Shown here one piece after another: positions 54,986 to 63,033 of a stretch of DNA of 64,000 nt. Every line of letters begins with the position of its first letter. Positions within the stretch are counted from its first letter, which is position 1. The stretch spans positions 496,001-560,000 of the forward strand of contig CAVSME010000009.1 of assembly GCA_963728985.1 (NCBI GenBank), read 5' to 3'. This DNA is from DASXAI01 sp963728985. GTDB lineage: Bacteria; Actinomycetota; Acidimicrobiia; Acidimicrobiales; Ilumatobacteraceae. A model generated the notes under the pieces. The model did no database searches. It was not told the DNA's origin and saw nothing but the letters and a program-made list of their open reading frames with translations. The translations under genes and the position numbers were made by a program.

Positions 54986-55704
54986 TCGTCGCGGGCGAGC
55001 TGACGTGGTACCTCACCCGCTCGAGCGGCTTCGTCGCGTTGATCCTCCTGACCGCGAGCGTGGCGCTCGGCGTCGTCACCATGGCGCGCTTTCGCACCAC
55101 GGCGTGGCCTCGGTTCGTGACGCAGGCCCTGCACCGCAACGTCTCGCTCCTCGCGATCTGCTTCCTGGGCGCCCACATCGCGACGAGTGTCTTCGACGGC
55201 TTCGCGCCGATCGGCTGGCTCGACGCCGTGATTCCGTTCATCTCGGCGTACCGACCCATCTGGCTGGGTCTCGGCGCGCTCGCCCTCGACCTCCTGATCG
55301 CCGTGATCGTCACGAGCCTCGTGCGCCGTCACATCGGGCACCGCACCTGGCAGATCGTCCACCTCACGTCATGGCTGGCGTGGCCGGTCGCCGTGCTCCA
55401 CGGGCTCGGTACCGGCAGCGACACCCAGAACGGGTGGGGTCAGATCGTGTACGCCGCCTGCGCCGGCGTCGTGCTCCTCGCTTGCTGGTGCCGCCTGGCC
55501 ATCGGCTGGCCGACGAAAGCAGGGGCCCGTGTCCTGGCCGGCATGGCCTCGATCGTCGTGCCCGTCCTCGTCATCGTGTGGGCCCTGGCGGGACCTCTGG
55601 AGCCGGGCTGGGCCAAGCGCGCCGGGACCCCCGCACCAGCCTCGAGCAGCTCCTCCGGCGCGGCGCCGTCCGTCCCAGACCACATTGCGGGAGCGGGCCA
55701 ATGA
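54982..55704 (+). CDS. Ferric-reductase-like transmembrane protein
   Basis: 240 residues, six helices. WYLTRSSGFVALILLTASVALG and the paired-His helices (LHRNVSLLAICFLGAHIATSV, QIVHLTSWLAWPVAVLHGLG) match the ferric reductase-like/YedZ fold with two haem b. Extracytoplasmic C-terminal tail rich in Ser/Ala/Pro. It probably carries electrons across the membrane between the cytosolic flavoprotein and an external acceptor. ATGA overlaps at both ends. Confidence 0.85.
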   Translation: MIVAGELTWYLTRSSGFVALILLTASVALGVVTMARFRTTAWPRFVTQALHRNVSLLAICFLGAHIATSVFDGFAPIGWLDAVIPFISAYRPIWLGLGALALDLLIAVIVTSLVRRHIGHRTWQIVHLTSWLAWPVAVLHGLGTGSDTQNGWGQIVYAACAGVVLLACWCRLAIGWPTKAGARVLAGMASIVVPVLVIVWALAGPLEPGWAKRAGTPAPASSSSSGAAPSVPDHIAGAGQ

Positions 55705-57005
55705 CCATGACACGCCACCTGAGCGCGGCACCACCGACGACGCTGCCGCGGCTGCTGCCTCGACCGGCAACGAGCAGCCTGGCCGCCCACCTCGACCGCT
55801 ACGGCCCGCTCCCTTCCGGCTCCCCGGCCAAGCTCGTCGAGGAGGTCCGGCAGGCCGGCTTGCGGGGACGCGGTGGCGCCGGCTTCCCGACGGCGGTGAA
55901 GCTCGGCGCCGTCCGCGCCACGACCGACCGGCGTACCCCCTTGCGTCCGCGCCGACCGGCGATCGTGGTCGCCAACGGCACCGAAGGCGAACCGGCCAGC
56001 ATCAAGGACGCCGTGCTCCTCGTTCACGCGCCCCATCTGGTGCTCGACGGAGCCGCGGCCGCAGCCGCCGCCGTGGGCGCCGACCGGGCCATCGTCTGCG
56101 TGGACCGTCTCAACACGGGGGCGATCAACGCAGTCGAACAGGCCCTGGCGGCGCGCCGAGCGCGCTGGCCCGACGCCGTCGCCTTCGAGCTCGTGGCGAC
56201 GCCATCCAGGTACGTCGCCGGTGAGGAGTCGGCACTCGTCCACTTCCTCAACGGCGGCGAGGCCAAGCCCACACTCGTCCCACCACGGCCCTTCGAGCGG
56301 GGCGTCGACGGCCGCTCCACGCTCGTCAACAACGTCGAGACGCTGGCGCAGATCGCGCTCATTGCCCGCTTCGGCGCAGCATGGTGGCGCCAGGTCGGGA
56401 GCCAGGATGACCCGGGCGGCGCGCTCTTCTCCATGAGCGGCGGCGTCGAGCGGCCCGGCGTCTACGAGCTTCCCCTCGGCACCGAGCTGCGCGCCCTTCT
56501 CCACCATGCAGGAGCCGGCACCACGAGCGGTGTGCTCATCGGCGGCTACTTCGGGACCTGGCTCCCGCCGTCAGCCCTCACATCCGTCCGGCTCGCCGGA
56601 GCCGATCTCGCCCGTCATGGCGCCTCGCTCGGGTGCGGCGTCATCGCCCCGCTGCCGTCCCGTTCGTGCCCGCTGGCCGAGGTGGCGCGGATCACGACGT
56701 GGCTCGCCGGCCAATCGGCGGGCCAGTGCGGCCCGTGCAAGTTCGGGTTGCCGGCCATCGCTGATGCGCTGGCCACCGTCGCCGGCGGCGACCCGTCTGG
56801 CCGGGCCGAAGCGGCGCTGCGGCGGTGGTTGCCGATGGTGGATGGTCGCGGCGCCTGCCGGCTTCCCGACGGCGTCAACCGCTTCGTCAGCAGTGCCCTG
56901 GACGTCTTCGGCGATCACCTGGCCCGACATCGCAGCAGCGGCGGCTGCGGCGCGGACACAACGCCTCTGCTCCCGGTTCCGACGCGCACCGGAGGCTGGC
57001 GATGA
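55701..57005 (+). CDS. NuoF-like flavoprotein (NADH dehydrogenase 51-kDa homologue)
   Basis: 434 residues. FMN/NADH-binding fold with RGRGGAGFPTAVK (56-68), NGTEGEPAS and YVAGEESALV. An SLBB-like region (about 250-320) and an iron-sulfur region follow. In NuoF the cluster has four Cys; here SAGQCGPC keeps C343 and C346, with C386 in GRGACRLP, and the first Cys is Ala (A340). A three-Cys site may bind a modified cluster. Likely oxidises NAD(P)H or reduced ferredoxin for the membrane partner. Linked by ATGA overlaps to both neighbours. Confidence 0.87.
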   Translation: MTMTRHLSAAPPTTLPRLLPRPATSSLAAHLDRYGPLPSGSPAKLVEEVRQAGLRGRGGAGFPTAVKLGAVRATTDRRTPLRPRRPAIVVANGTEGEPASIKDAVLLVHAPHLVLDGAAAAAAAVGADRAIVCVDRLNTGAINAVEQALAARRARWPDAVAFELVATPSRYVAGEESALVHFLNGGEAKPTLVPPRPFERGVDGRSTLVNNVETLAQIALIARFGAAWWRQVGSQDDPGGALFSMSGGVERPGVYELPLGTELRALLHHAGAGTTSGVLIGGYFGTWLPPSALTSVRLAGADLARHGASLGCGVIAPLPSRSCPLAEVARITTWLAGQSAGQCGPCKFGLPAIADALATVAGGDPSGRAEAALRRWLPMVDGRGACRLPDGVNRFVSSALDVFGDHLARHRSSGGCGADTTPLLPVPTRTGGWR

Positions 57006-57214
57006 CGCTGCGCATGACCGTCAACCCCATCACCTGCGTCGGGCACGGCATCTGCGCCGATCTCTTCCCGGAGTGGATCACGCTCGACGACTGGGGCTAC
57101 CCGATCATCAAGGCCGGCGCCATCCCGCCCACCCTTGTCGAACATGCCCGCCGGGCGACCGACGCCTGCCCGACCGTCGCCCTGATCCTGCGCCGCGTCG
57201 AGTCCGCCCATTAG
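57002..57214 (+). CDS. Small ferredoxin (3Fe-4S or 4Fe-4S type)
   Basis: 70 residues. Cys motif ITCVGHGICADLFPEW near the N-terminus and DACPTVALIL near the C-terminus: three Cys, with His/Gly where a fourth would be, as in actinobacterial single-cluster ferredoxins. Probably exchanges electrons with the NuoF-like protein, whose stop it overlaps (ATGA). Last gene of the redox operon. Confidence 0.88.
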   Translation: MTLRMTVNPITCVGHGICADLFPEWITLDDWGYPIIKAGAIPPTLVEHARRATDACPTVALILRRVESAH

Positions 57215-57305
57215 CGGCGACGGCTCGGAGAGGTTGCGTCACGCCGACCGCCCCTGGGCTCCGCTCGGGAACCGCACCCACGACAGGCAGCCACCGTGGC
57301 CCCGA

Positions 57306-57920
57306 TCATGGTCCCAGTGCAGCTTCGAGGAAGCTACTGAGGGCTTCTTCCTTCATTGTGATCCGCAGGTTTCCATCGACCCTGGAGACGTCGAGGGTGG
57401 GGCAGAAGAAGTCGCCACCGGCAATGAAGAAGTGCGGCGATCCGACGACGTCTCGCGCCCGCCCATCCTGCCAGTCCTCCAGGACGCGCCGTCGATCGCC
57501 CTCGTCCGGCGGTCGCAGGTCATGCTCCGCCGCGATCGCGCTGAGCACCACCGGATCGGCGATGTCCCGGCCTTCCTCGAACAGAGCGGCCCGCAACGCG
57601 AGGCTGACGGCTTCGCCCGTCGCCAGGCCCCGCCCGTACGCGCCTGCAGCGAGAGCGAGCGCGGGGAGCGAGCTGTGAGGGAACGCTAAGGGTTCGAAGC
57701 CGTGGAACAGATCAGGGGCGACCTGACGCCGGAGCTCGTCGACCTCTTCTCCGATGAACTCGGCGTCCTGGGGCACGCCGTTGACGAGCTCCAACGGCCA
57801 GGCTCGCACGTACAACCTGGGCTCGTCACGACCGAGGCTTTGGCGGCGGTCAACAAGACGACGAAGACCCACGTGCGTGAACGGGCAGCACACGTCGGCG
57901 AACACTTCGATCGGGGCCAC
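57306..57920 (-). CDS. DsbA/FrnE-like thioredoxin-fold protein
   Basis: 204 residues. VFADVCCPFTHVGLRRL has the CPFTH form of the active site (C11-C12 adjacent rather than CxxC), a helical insertion, and a cis-Pro-type GSPHFFIAGGDFFCPTLDV near the end. FrnE/2-hydroxychromene-carboxylate isomerase-like family; cytosolic oxidoreductase or isomerase. GTG 57920 follows GGAGG. It converges with the ferredoxin operon; a GTCCC-ATC-GGGAC repeat lies about 90 bases upstream (58007-58019). Confidence 0.83.
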   Translation of the reverse strand: MAPIEVFADVCCPFTHVGLRRLVDRRQSLGRDEPRLYVRAWPLELVNGVPQDAEFIGEEVDELRRQVAPDLFHGFEPLAFPHSSLPALALAAGAYGRGLATGEAVSLALRAALFEEGRDIADPVVLSAIAAEHDLRPPDEGDRRRVLEDWQDGRARDVVGSPHFFIAGGDFFCPTLDVSRVDGNLRITMKEEALSSFLEAALGP

Positions 57921-58128
57921 GCAGCCTCCTCCGCCGACAGTCAACTCGGACTCGTCGTGGCACGCCAGCACTGTCGACCCCGGCGCCGGAGTACACGCGG
58001 GTCGCCGTCCCATCGGGACCTTGTCTCCGGTTCACCGCCGCTTCATCGAACGGGCTTCCCATCGGATGTTGGCCGAGCGGCCGGGACGATCTCGTCCCCG
58101 ATCAGACGCTCGCCTTCCCGCTCGCCAG
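57921..58128. promoter_or_regulatory. Upstream region of the DsbA-like gene with a GTCCC/GGGAC inverted repeat
   Basis: 208 bp. GTCCC-ATC-GGGAC (58007-58019) is a perfect inverted repeat and continues as GGGACCTTGTCTCC, an imperfect match to the DosR-like boxes at 62000 and 62534. No gene seen. Confidence 0.4.
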
Positions 58129-59547
58129 CTAACGCGCCGAGAGCACGTCGGCCAGGAGACGCTCCCATCGGCCGAGCTGCACATCGGGCAGGAACCGCTC
58201 GATCACGCGTTCACGGGCGCGCTCGCCCATCACCTGGCGCTGCTCGGCGTCGCCGAGCGTCCTACCGAGGGCGGCGACGAAGGCGTCGAGGTCGGTCGGG
58301 TCGCGCAACAGGACGCCGGACTCGCCGTCCACGATCTGATCGGTGATGCCACCCACCGCGCTTCCAATGACGGCCCGCCGCTTGAACATCGCCTCGCTGA
58401 CGGTGAGCCCGAAGCCCTCGGCCAGGCTCTTCTGCGTGACGACGGCGGCATGACGCTGCAACGCGTTGACGATGATGGCGTTCTCCTCCGAATCACCCAT
58501 CGGGAGGCAGACCAGGGCGATCCTGCGTCGGGCATGGTGAGGGAGGCGGTGCCACGCCTCCCAGCACTCGTGGAAGACCTGAGCGCCCTCGGGATCGTCG
58601 GCGACCGCCGTCACAACCGGACCCGCGAGGAGAAGCTGGGCGCCCCCGTCGCCGACGACGAAGTCCGCAAATCCATGGAGTACGCCAACCATGTCCTTCA
58701 GCCGGTCCCACCGCGAGATCTGGACCACGATCGGGACATCAGGGCCGGGAGGCGGACCCGTACGGACGATGTCGGCACCGTGCTCGAGCCGCCGGGTCGT
58801 GCCGTCCGAGCGCCGGTAGTCCGCGCTGGCGTGGTGGCAACCGAGTATGCCCGCCGCGCCGAGGATGGCGTGGACCTGGTCGATCGGCAACTCCTGGTTC
58901 TTCGGTGAGAACGGATCGATCGAGGGCGGGATGGCGTGGGTCAACTGGTCGGGGGCCCATGACGGAGCAAAGCCGCGGCGACTGAACACGTATGCCTCGG
59001 CCACCGGAGGCTCGAGGTAGCGACGGAGGAACTCCCAACCTTCCTCCGTGCGTTCGTTCGCTGTGTCGGTGCCGACGTGGCAGCGCCAGATGACCCGCGC
59101 TCCGCGCTGGTGCATGGCGGCGGCCAGTCCCGCTGGCTGGGGGTCGTGGAGCACCACGATGTCACCCGGTCGAACCGCACCCGCCAACTGGGCGGCGTTG
59201 TCGCGCAGCACCGCTTCGTAGTGGCGGTGCTCGTCCTCGCCGAGAGGCCCACCGTCGCCGGCGACGCCGTAGAGGTGGTTGTGCAGCCGCTTCGTGATCG
59301 CGAAGAAACGCTCGTCACCCTCTATGACGAGCCAGCGGGCGTCGACGCCCGCACCACGCGCGTAGGGCAGCAGGACGTGGAGCATCTCGGCGACACCGCC
59401 TCCGGAAGCGGTGGAGTTGACATTGATCACGGCCGCGCCGCGCGTCCTCGACCACGCATCGCCAGACAAGAGCTCCTCGATCCGGCCAGGCGGCGCGACC
59501 GCGCCGAGAGCGCGGAGGTCGGCGGGCGCGAGCAGGACCTCATGCAC
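58129..59547 (-). CDS. Glycosyltransferase family 4, trehalose synthase (TreT)-like
   Basis: 472 residues. Two Rossmann domains. N-terminal INVNSTASGGGVAEMLHVLLPYARGAGVDARW is characteristic of trehalose synthase/phosphorylase GT4 proteins; the donor-binding region has LAEGFGLTVSEAMFKRRAVIGSAVGG with the E-x7-E arrangement. Known relatives make trehalose from NDP-glucose and glucose. It fits a stress-protection role beside the Usp, CBS and PPOX genes. It follows the PPOX gene by 12 bases, so it shares their transcript. Confidence 0.87.
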   Translation of the reverse strand: MHEVLLAPADLRALGAVAPPGRIEELLSGDAWSRTRGAAVINVNSTASGGGVAEMLHVLLPYARGAGVDARWLVIEGDERFFAITKRLHNHLYGVAGDGGPLGEDEHRHYEAVLRDNAAQLAGAVRPGDIVVLHDPQPAGLAAAMHQRGARVIWRCHVGTDTANERTEEGWEFLRRYLEPPVAEAYVFSRRGFAPSWAPDQLTHAIPPSIDPFSPKNQELPIDQVHAILGAAGILGCHHASADYRRSDGTTRRLEHGADIVRTGPPPGPDVPIVVQISRWDRLKDMVGVLHGFADFVVGDGGAQLLLAGPVVTAVADDPEGAQVFHECWEAWHRLPHHARRRIALVCLPMGDSEENAIIVNALQRHAAVVTQKSLAEGFGLTVSEAMFKRRAVIGSAVGGITDQIVDGESGVLLRDPTDLDAFVAALGRTLGDAEQRQVMGERARERVIERFLPDVQLGRWERLLADVLSAR

Positions 59548-59559
59548 GCGGCGTTCTCC

Positions 59560-60024
59560 TCACGAGTCCGTCGGCTCCGGGTACTGCCAGGCTTTCGGGA
59601 GGCGGCGGCCCGTGACGAGCACGGGAGCGATCCGGATCCAGAACGGCTTGGCGCCCTGGTGCCAGGCCCGCAGGCCGAGGTTCTTCACCCGCTCGAGCTC
59701 ATCGGTCTCCTCCACCTCGGCCGCGTTGCCGTAGATCAACACACTCCAGCCGGAGCGGTAGAGCGGGTCGATGGCATCGATTTCGAAGGAGACCTCGGCG
59801 CCGTGCCGCAGCGCCGCGAATTTCGTCCCCGAATCGGTGCGGATGACGATGTCGTCGCCGTCCATGACGTAGTTGACCGGGAGGATCGCCGGCCAGCCGT
59901 CGTTCAGGAACCCGATGCGGCCGACACGGTTCTTTCGCAAGAGCTCGGCGCATTCGTATCGGTTGAGGATCGCCACCTGGTGACCAGGGTCGCGCGGGTC
60001 GCCCGCTGGGGAGTGGGCAGTCAT
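59560..60024 (-). CDS. Pyridoxamine 5'-phosphate oxidase-like (PPOX) protein
   Basis: 154 residues. Split-barrel flavin-binding fold: RVGRIGFLNDGWPAILPVNYVMDGDDIVIRTDSGTKFAAL, then SGWSVLIYGNAAEV. Members bind FMN or F420 and reduce diverse substrates; the exact role is unknown. ATG 60024 overlaps the stop of the DUF6544-like gene (ATGA). Paralogue of the gene at 61515-61952. Confidence 0.87.
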   Translation of the reverse strand: MTAHSPAGDPRDPGHQVAILNRYECAELLRKNRVGRIGFLNDGWPAILPVNYVMDGDDIVIRTDSGTKFAALRHGAEVSFEIDAIDPLYRSGWSVLIYGNAAEVEETDELERVKNLGLRAWHQGAKPFWIRIAPVLVTGRRLPKAWQYPEPTDS

Positions 60025-60827
60025 GAGCCCACCAGCTGACGGACGGGGGCGTCGAACACGAGGCTGGCCGGGTCGAAGCATCCTTCGGCGTACCGGAACG
60101 GACCGTCGGGGAGATCCCAGACCGCCGCGGCCCCGTCCGGGAACGGCCGGCCCTCGACCATGGTCCAGCCGTCGACGGGCGTGCTCCACGGTGCCCGCAC
60201 CAGGCCGGTGGGCAGCGCGCACCACCGATCGGACGTCCGGAAGGTGGTCGGGAGCCCGCTGCCGTCGAGATCGACCCGTCCCGACACCGTCCGCTCGCCG
60301 TCGGTCAGGCGAACCTCGAACGAGTGCGATCCCGCGTCCACCCACGTGACGTGCTCGTCGAGCAACAGCGTGGGCGCCAACAGGATGGCATCGCTCAGAT
60401 ACGTGACCAACTCGCTGACGTCGAACTCGGGTCCCGCCCCATTCACCACTGGGATCAGATCGAGCAGCTTGCCATGCATGCGGCCCCGCCCCATGACGTA
60501 GATGTCGCTGGCGTAGATCGGGAGCGCCCGCCGCAGCTCGAGACGCATGTCGTACACCCGAGTGGGACGCGAGACGTTCGTGTCGTACTGCCAGGCCTCA
60601 CACGGCCGCCACCGGGCCGCGAGAGACCGCCGGAACCGCCCCCGGAACCGGGCCTGGACCGAGCGGATCCATGGGCGCCCGATCACGCCCATGGCACGGA
60701 AGTAGGACGCGGCCGCCACGGGCAACGCGACGAGGTCGGCATCCGTCACGACCGGCCGCCCGAGGCGGGACGGCGGGACGGGAAGCTCGGCGAGATCACG
60801 CTCGAAGTTGCGTCGTAGCCTGTCCAC
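60021..60827 (-). CDS. DUF6544/DUF6920-like protein
   Basis: 268 residues, soluble. ALPVAAASYFRAMGVIGRPWIRSVQARFRGRFR opens a beta-rich lipocalin/START-like domain, with WQYDTNVSRPTRVYDMRLELRRALPIYASDIYVMGRGRMHGKLLDLIPVVNG type centre. I recognise the pattern of an uncharacterised family often annotated DUF6544; function unknown. GTG start directly abuts the CBS-BON stop, and the 3' end overlaps the PPOX gene. Confidence 0.7.
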   Translation of the reverse strand: MDRLRRNFERDLAELPVPPSRLGRPVVTDADLVALPVAAASYFRAMGVIGRPWIRSVQARFRGRFRRSLAARWRPCEAWQYDTNVSRPTRVYDMRLELRRALPIYASDIYVMGRGRMHGKLLDLIPVVNGAGPEFDVSELVTYLSDAILLAPTLLLDEHVTWVDAGSHSFEVRLTDGERTVSGRVDLDGSGLPTTFRTSDRWCALPTGLVRAPWSTPVDGWTMVEGRPFPDGAAAVWDLPDGPFRYAEGCFDPASLVFDAPVRQLVGS

Positions 60828-61502
60828 CTAGGCCTCCGCAGTCGCAGCCGGGACCTTCGGTGCGTCGACCGCTTCAAGGTGGTTCACGACGTCGACCACA
60901 CCGAGCACCTCATGGATCGTGTGATCCACGATCCGAACGTGGCTCGGCAACCGAACGGAACCATCCAACAGGACGACACCACCGTCAACCGTCGCGGTGA
61001 TGGAGTGGCCCTCGGGCACGAGGAGGGGATCGGCGAGGGCGGCGTCGACGGCCAGACGGACCTCGTCATCGCTGCGGTGGAAGATTCGCAGGACGTCGCT
61101 GCGACTGACGATGCCGACGAGCCGGCCCGTGTCGTCGACGACGGGGAAGCGGTTGACGCCGGTCGCCACCATCCTGGCGGCGGCCATCCGAACGAGATCG
61201 TCCGGGCGAACGGTGCGCACCGGGACGGTCATCAGATCTCCGGCGCGCAGACCCCGCGACTTCGCCGCCCATGTGTTCTCCTGCTGACCGATGGACCGGT
61301 CGGGCGGCCGGAAGCGGAACGAGCGGTACGCCTCCTTGGCGATGATGTCGGCCTCCGAGACGACGCCTACCGGTCGGCCGTCGCCGTCGACCACTGGGAC
61401 GCCGCTGACGCCGTGGCGGATCATCAGGTCGACGAGCTCCTGGAAGGGCGTCGCGATCGTCGCAGTAACCACCGTGCTGGTCATGATGTCTCGAACACGC
61501 AT
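60828..61502 (-). CDS. CBS-pair protein with C-terminal BON domain
   Basis: 224 residues. CBS 1 (about 7-60, MTSTVVTATIATPFQELVDLM, GVSGVPVVD), CBS 2 (about 88-145, MTVPVRTVRPDDLVRMAAARM, GVNRFPVVDDTGRLVGIVSRSD), then a BON domain (about 155-215). CBS pairs bind adenine nucleotides; CBS proteins such as Hrp1 are classic members of the mycobacterial DosR hypoxia regulon. Probably an energy-status sensor in this stress operon. Confidence 0.9.
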   Translation of the reverse strand: MRVRDIMTSTVVTATIATPFQELVDLMIRHGVSGVPVVDGDGRPVGVVSEADIIAKEAYRSFRFRPPDRSIGQQENTWAAKSRGLRAGDLMTVPVRTVRPDDLVRMAAARMVATGVNRFPVVDDTGRLVGIVSRSDVLRIFHRSDDEVRLAVDAALADPLLVPEGHSITATVDGGVVLLDGSVRLPSHVRIVDHTIHEVLGVVDVVNHLEAVDAPKVPAATAEA

Positions 61503-61514
61503 CGGTACCTCCTT

Positions 61515-61952
61515 TCAATCCATGTACTCGCGAGTGATCCCCATCTTCGTGGCGATGCGCCGCCCAGAGATCCGTCGGATGTCGATGGTGACCCAGTGGC
61601 TGCGCTCTCCTGGGAGCCAAGTGGTCAGCCCGCGCCGGCGGAGATCTTCGTAACGCGTCCCGATGGCGTCGCTCACATCCTGGCCGAAGCCCTGGACGAG
61701 GACGCTCCATCCGCTGTGGTTCCAGCGCTCGATGCCGTCCACCTCGAACGCCACCCGATGCAAGGGGATCTGGTCGAACTTCGTACCGCGATCGGTGTGG
61801 ATGGCGATCGAGTTGCCGTCCAAGACGTAGTTGACCGGCAGGACGACAGGGAAGTCGCGGTCGACGAAGGCCACCCGGCCTACTTCTTGCTCGGCCAGCA
61901 ACCGGCGGCACTCCGCCTCGGACAAGACCTCGATGGTGGTGGTTTCGTTCAT
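61515..61952 (-). CDS. Pyridoxamine 5'-phosphate oxidase-like (PPOX) protein
   Basis: 145 residues, same split-barrel fold as the gene at 59560: EVGRVAFVDRDFPVVLPVNYVLDGNSIAIHTDRGTKFD and SGWSVLVQGFGQDVSD. Flavin- or F420-binding; substrate unknown. First gene of the run PPOX-CBS/BON-DUF6544-PPOX-GT4. A DosR-like box lies 48 bases upstream (62000-62013). Confidence 0.88.
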   Translation of the reverse strand: MNETTTIEVLSEAECRRLLAEQEVGRVAFVDRDFPVVLPVNYVLDGNSIAIHTDRGTKFDQIPLHRVAFEVDGIERWNHSGWSVLVQGFGQDVSDAIGTRYEDLRRRGLTTWLPGERSHWVTIDIRRISGRRIATKMGITREYMD

Positions 61953-61999
61953 GGCACAACCTCCTGTGTTGGTTGTCGCACTGTTGCGGCGCTCTGGCC

Positions 62000-62013
62000 A
62001 GGGTCGAAGGTCC
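62000..62013 (-). promoter_or_regulatory. DosR-like box upstream of the PPOX-CBS operon
   Basis: On the minus strand it reads GGACCTTCGACCCT, differing at one base from the corresponding part of the box at 62534. It lies 48 bases before ATG 61952, a normal activator position. The DosR motif of mycobacteria is built on GGGAC...GTCCC halves; the match is by eye. Confidence 0.45.
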
Positions 62014-62022
62014 TTGGCCCCG

Positions 62023-62460
62023 TCACGGGACGAGCTCTCGCTCGAGCGGTGGAACCACTTCCACCGGGCAGGTGGCGTGGTGGAGGAGGAAGCTGCTCAC
62101 CGACCCCAAGACGGCGGCCGAGACGCGACCGAGTCCCCGAGAGCCAATGACAAGGAGGGCGGCGTCGCTGGACTCGCGGGCGAGTGCGTAGCGGGCGTCA
62201 CCCCCGATGAGCTTCTCGATGATGGGGACGACGGGATCGGCCTCGAGCCGGAACCGCTCGACCGCTCCAGCGAGCTGCTCCTCCGCTCGAGGCCGGTCAT
62301 CGCCGGAGGGCCCGAGGGGCGGGAACTGCCAGGCGTGCACGACGACGAGCTCGCCGTGACGAACCCGAGCCTCTTCGTACGCGATCCTCAAGGCGGCGTC
62401 CGACTCGGGCGAGCCGTCGACGCCAACCACGACCTTGGGTGGGTGGAGTGTGGTGCTCAT
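62023..62460 (-). CDS. Universal stress protein
   Basis: 145 residues. Single UspA domain: KVVVGVDGSPESDAALRIAYEEA at the start; ATP-binding G-x2-G-x9-G(S) in VIGSRGLGRVSAAVLGSVSSFLLHHATCPVEVV. Probably a nucleotide-binding stress regulator. GGAGG 7 bases before ATG 62460. Diverges from the next Usp gene across a 122-bp region containing a DosR-like box. Confidence 0.93.
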   Translation of the reverse strand: MSTTLHPPKVVVGVDGSPESDAALRIAYEEARVRHGELVVVHAWQFPPLGPSGDDRPRAEEQLAGAVERFRLEADPVVPIIEKLIGGDARYALARESSDAALLVIGSRGLGRVSAAVLGSVSSFLLHHATCPVEVVPPLERELVP

Positions 62461-62582
62461 TTCTGACCTCCGTGTCGGTGTCAGCATCGCAAGATCTTGG
62501 ACCGTCCAGCAGGGTCGGAATCCACGGGGCGGGGGGACCTTCGGCCCTGTGACGTTGCTTGGCGCCAGCCCACGATGGTCGC
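62461..62582. promoter_or_regulatory. Divergent usp promoter region with DosR-like box
   Basis: GGGACCTTCGGCCCT (62534-62548) is an imperfect palindrome with GGGACC/GGCCCT halves, 35 bases before the plus-strand usp start and 74 before the minus-strand one. CACGAT six bases before ATG 62583 is a possible -10. Confidence 0.5.
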
Positions 62583-63029
62583 ATGACGACTCGACGCATC
62601 GTCGTCGGCATCGACGACTCTGGTTCCGCCCGGCGGGCTCTGCGTTGGGCGATCGACGAGGCCGCCATGCTCGACGCCGAGCTGGACGTCGTGCATGCCT
62701 ACACCGAGCCCGTCGTCGTCGTGCCGGCACCGCTGGTCGGCGCCCCGCCCGCCGTGGCGGACAGCAAGGGACGCGCCAAGGCCCTCTTGCACCGCCTGAC
62801 CAGCGAGGCCCTCGCCTGCGCCCCGCATCGACCGCGTGCGGTCCAGGAGCTCGCCGTAGAAGGACATCCCGGCCGCACGCTCGTGAGCTGTGCGCATACG
62901 GGCGACGTCCTGGTGGTCGGCTCGCGTGGCCACAGCGCGCTGGCGTCGGTGACGCTGGGCTCCTGCAGCAACTACTGCGTGCACCACGCATGTTGCCCCG
63001 TCATCGTCGTACCCTCCGCTGCGTGGTGA
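62583..63029 (+). CDS. Universal stress protein
   Basis: 148 residues. UspA fold: RRIVVGIDDSGSARRALRWAIDEA and VVGSRGHSALASVTLGSCSNYCVHHACCPVIVV, which keeps the ATP-binding G-x2-x-x9-G(S) pattern and is Cys-rich at the end (four Cys). ATG 62583 is chosen over an upstream ATG at 62559 because the beta-1 strand starts immediately after it. The next usp gene begins 4 bases after its stop. Confidence 0.92.
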   Translation: MTTRRIVVGIDDSGSARRALRWAIDEAAMLDAELDVVHAYTEPVVVVPAPLVGAPPAVADSKGRAKALLHRLTSEALACAPHRPRAVQELAVEGHPGRTLVSCAHTGDVLVVGSRGHSALASVTLGSCSNYCVHHACCPVIVVPSAAW

Positions 63030-63033
63030 GGGC

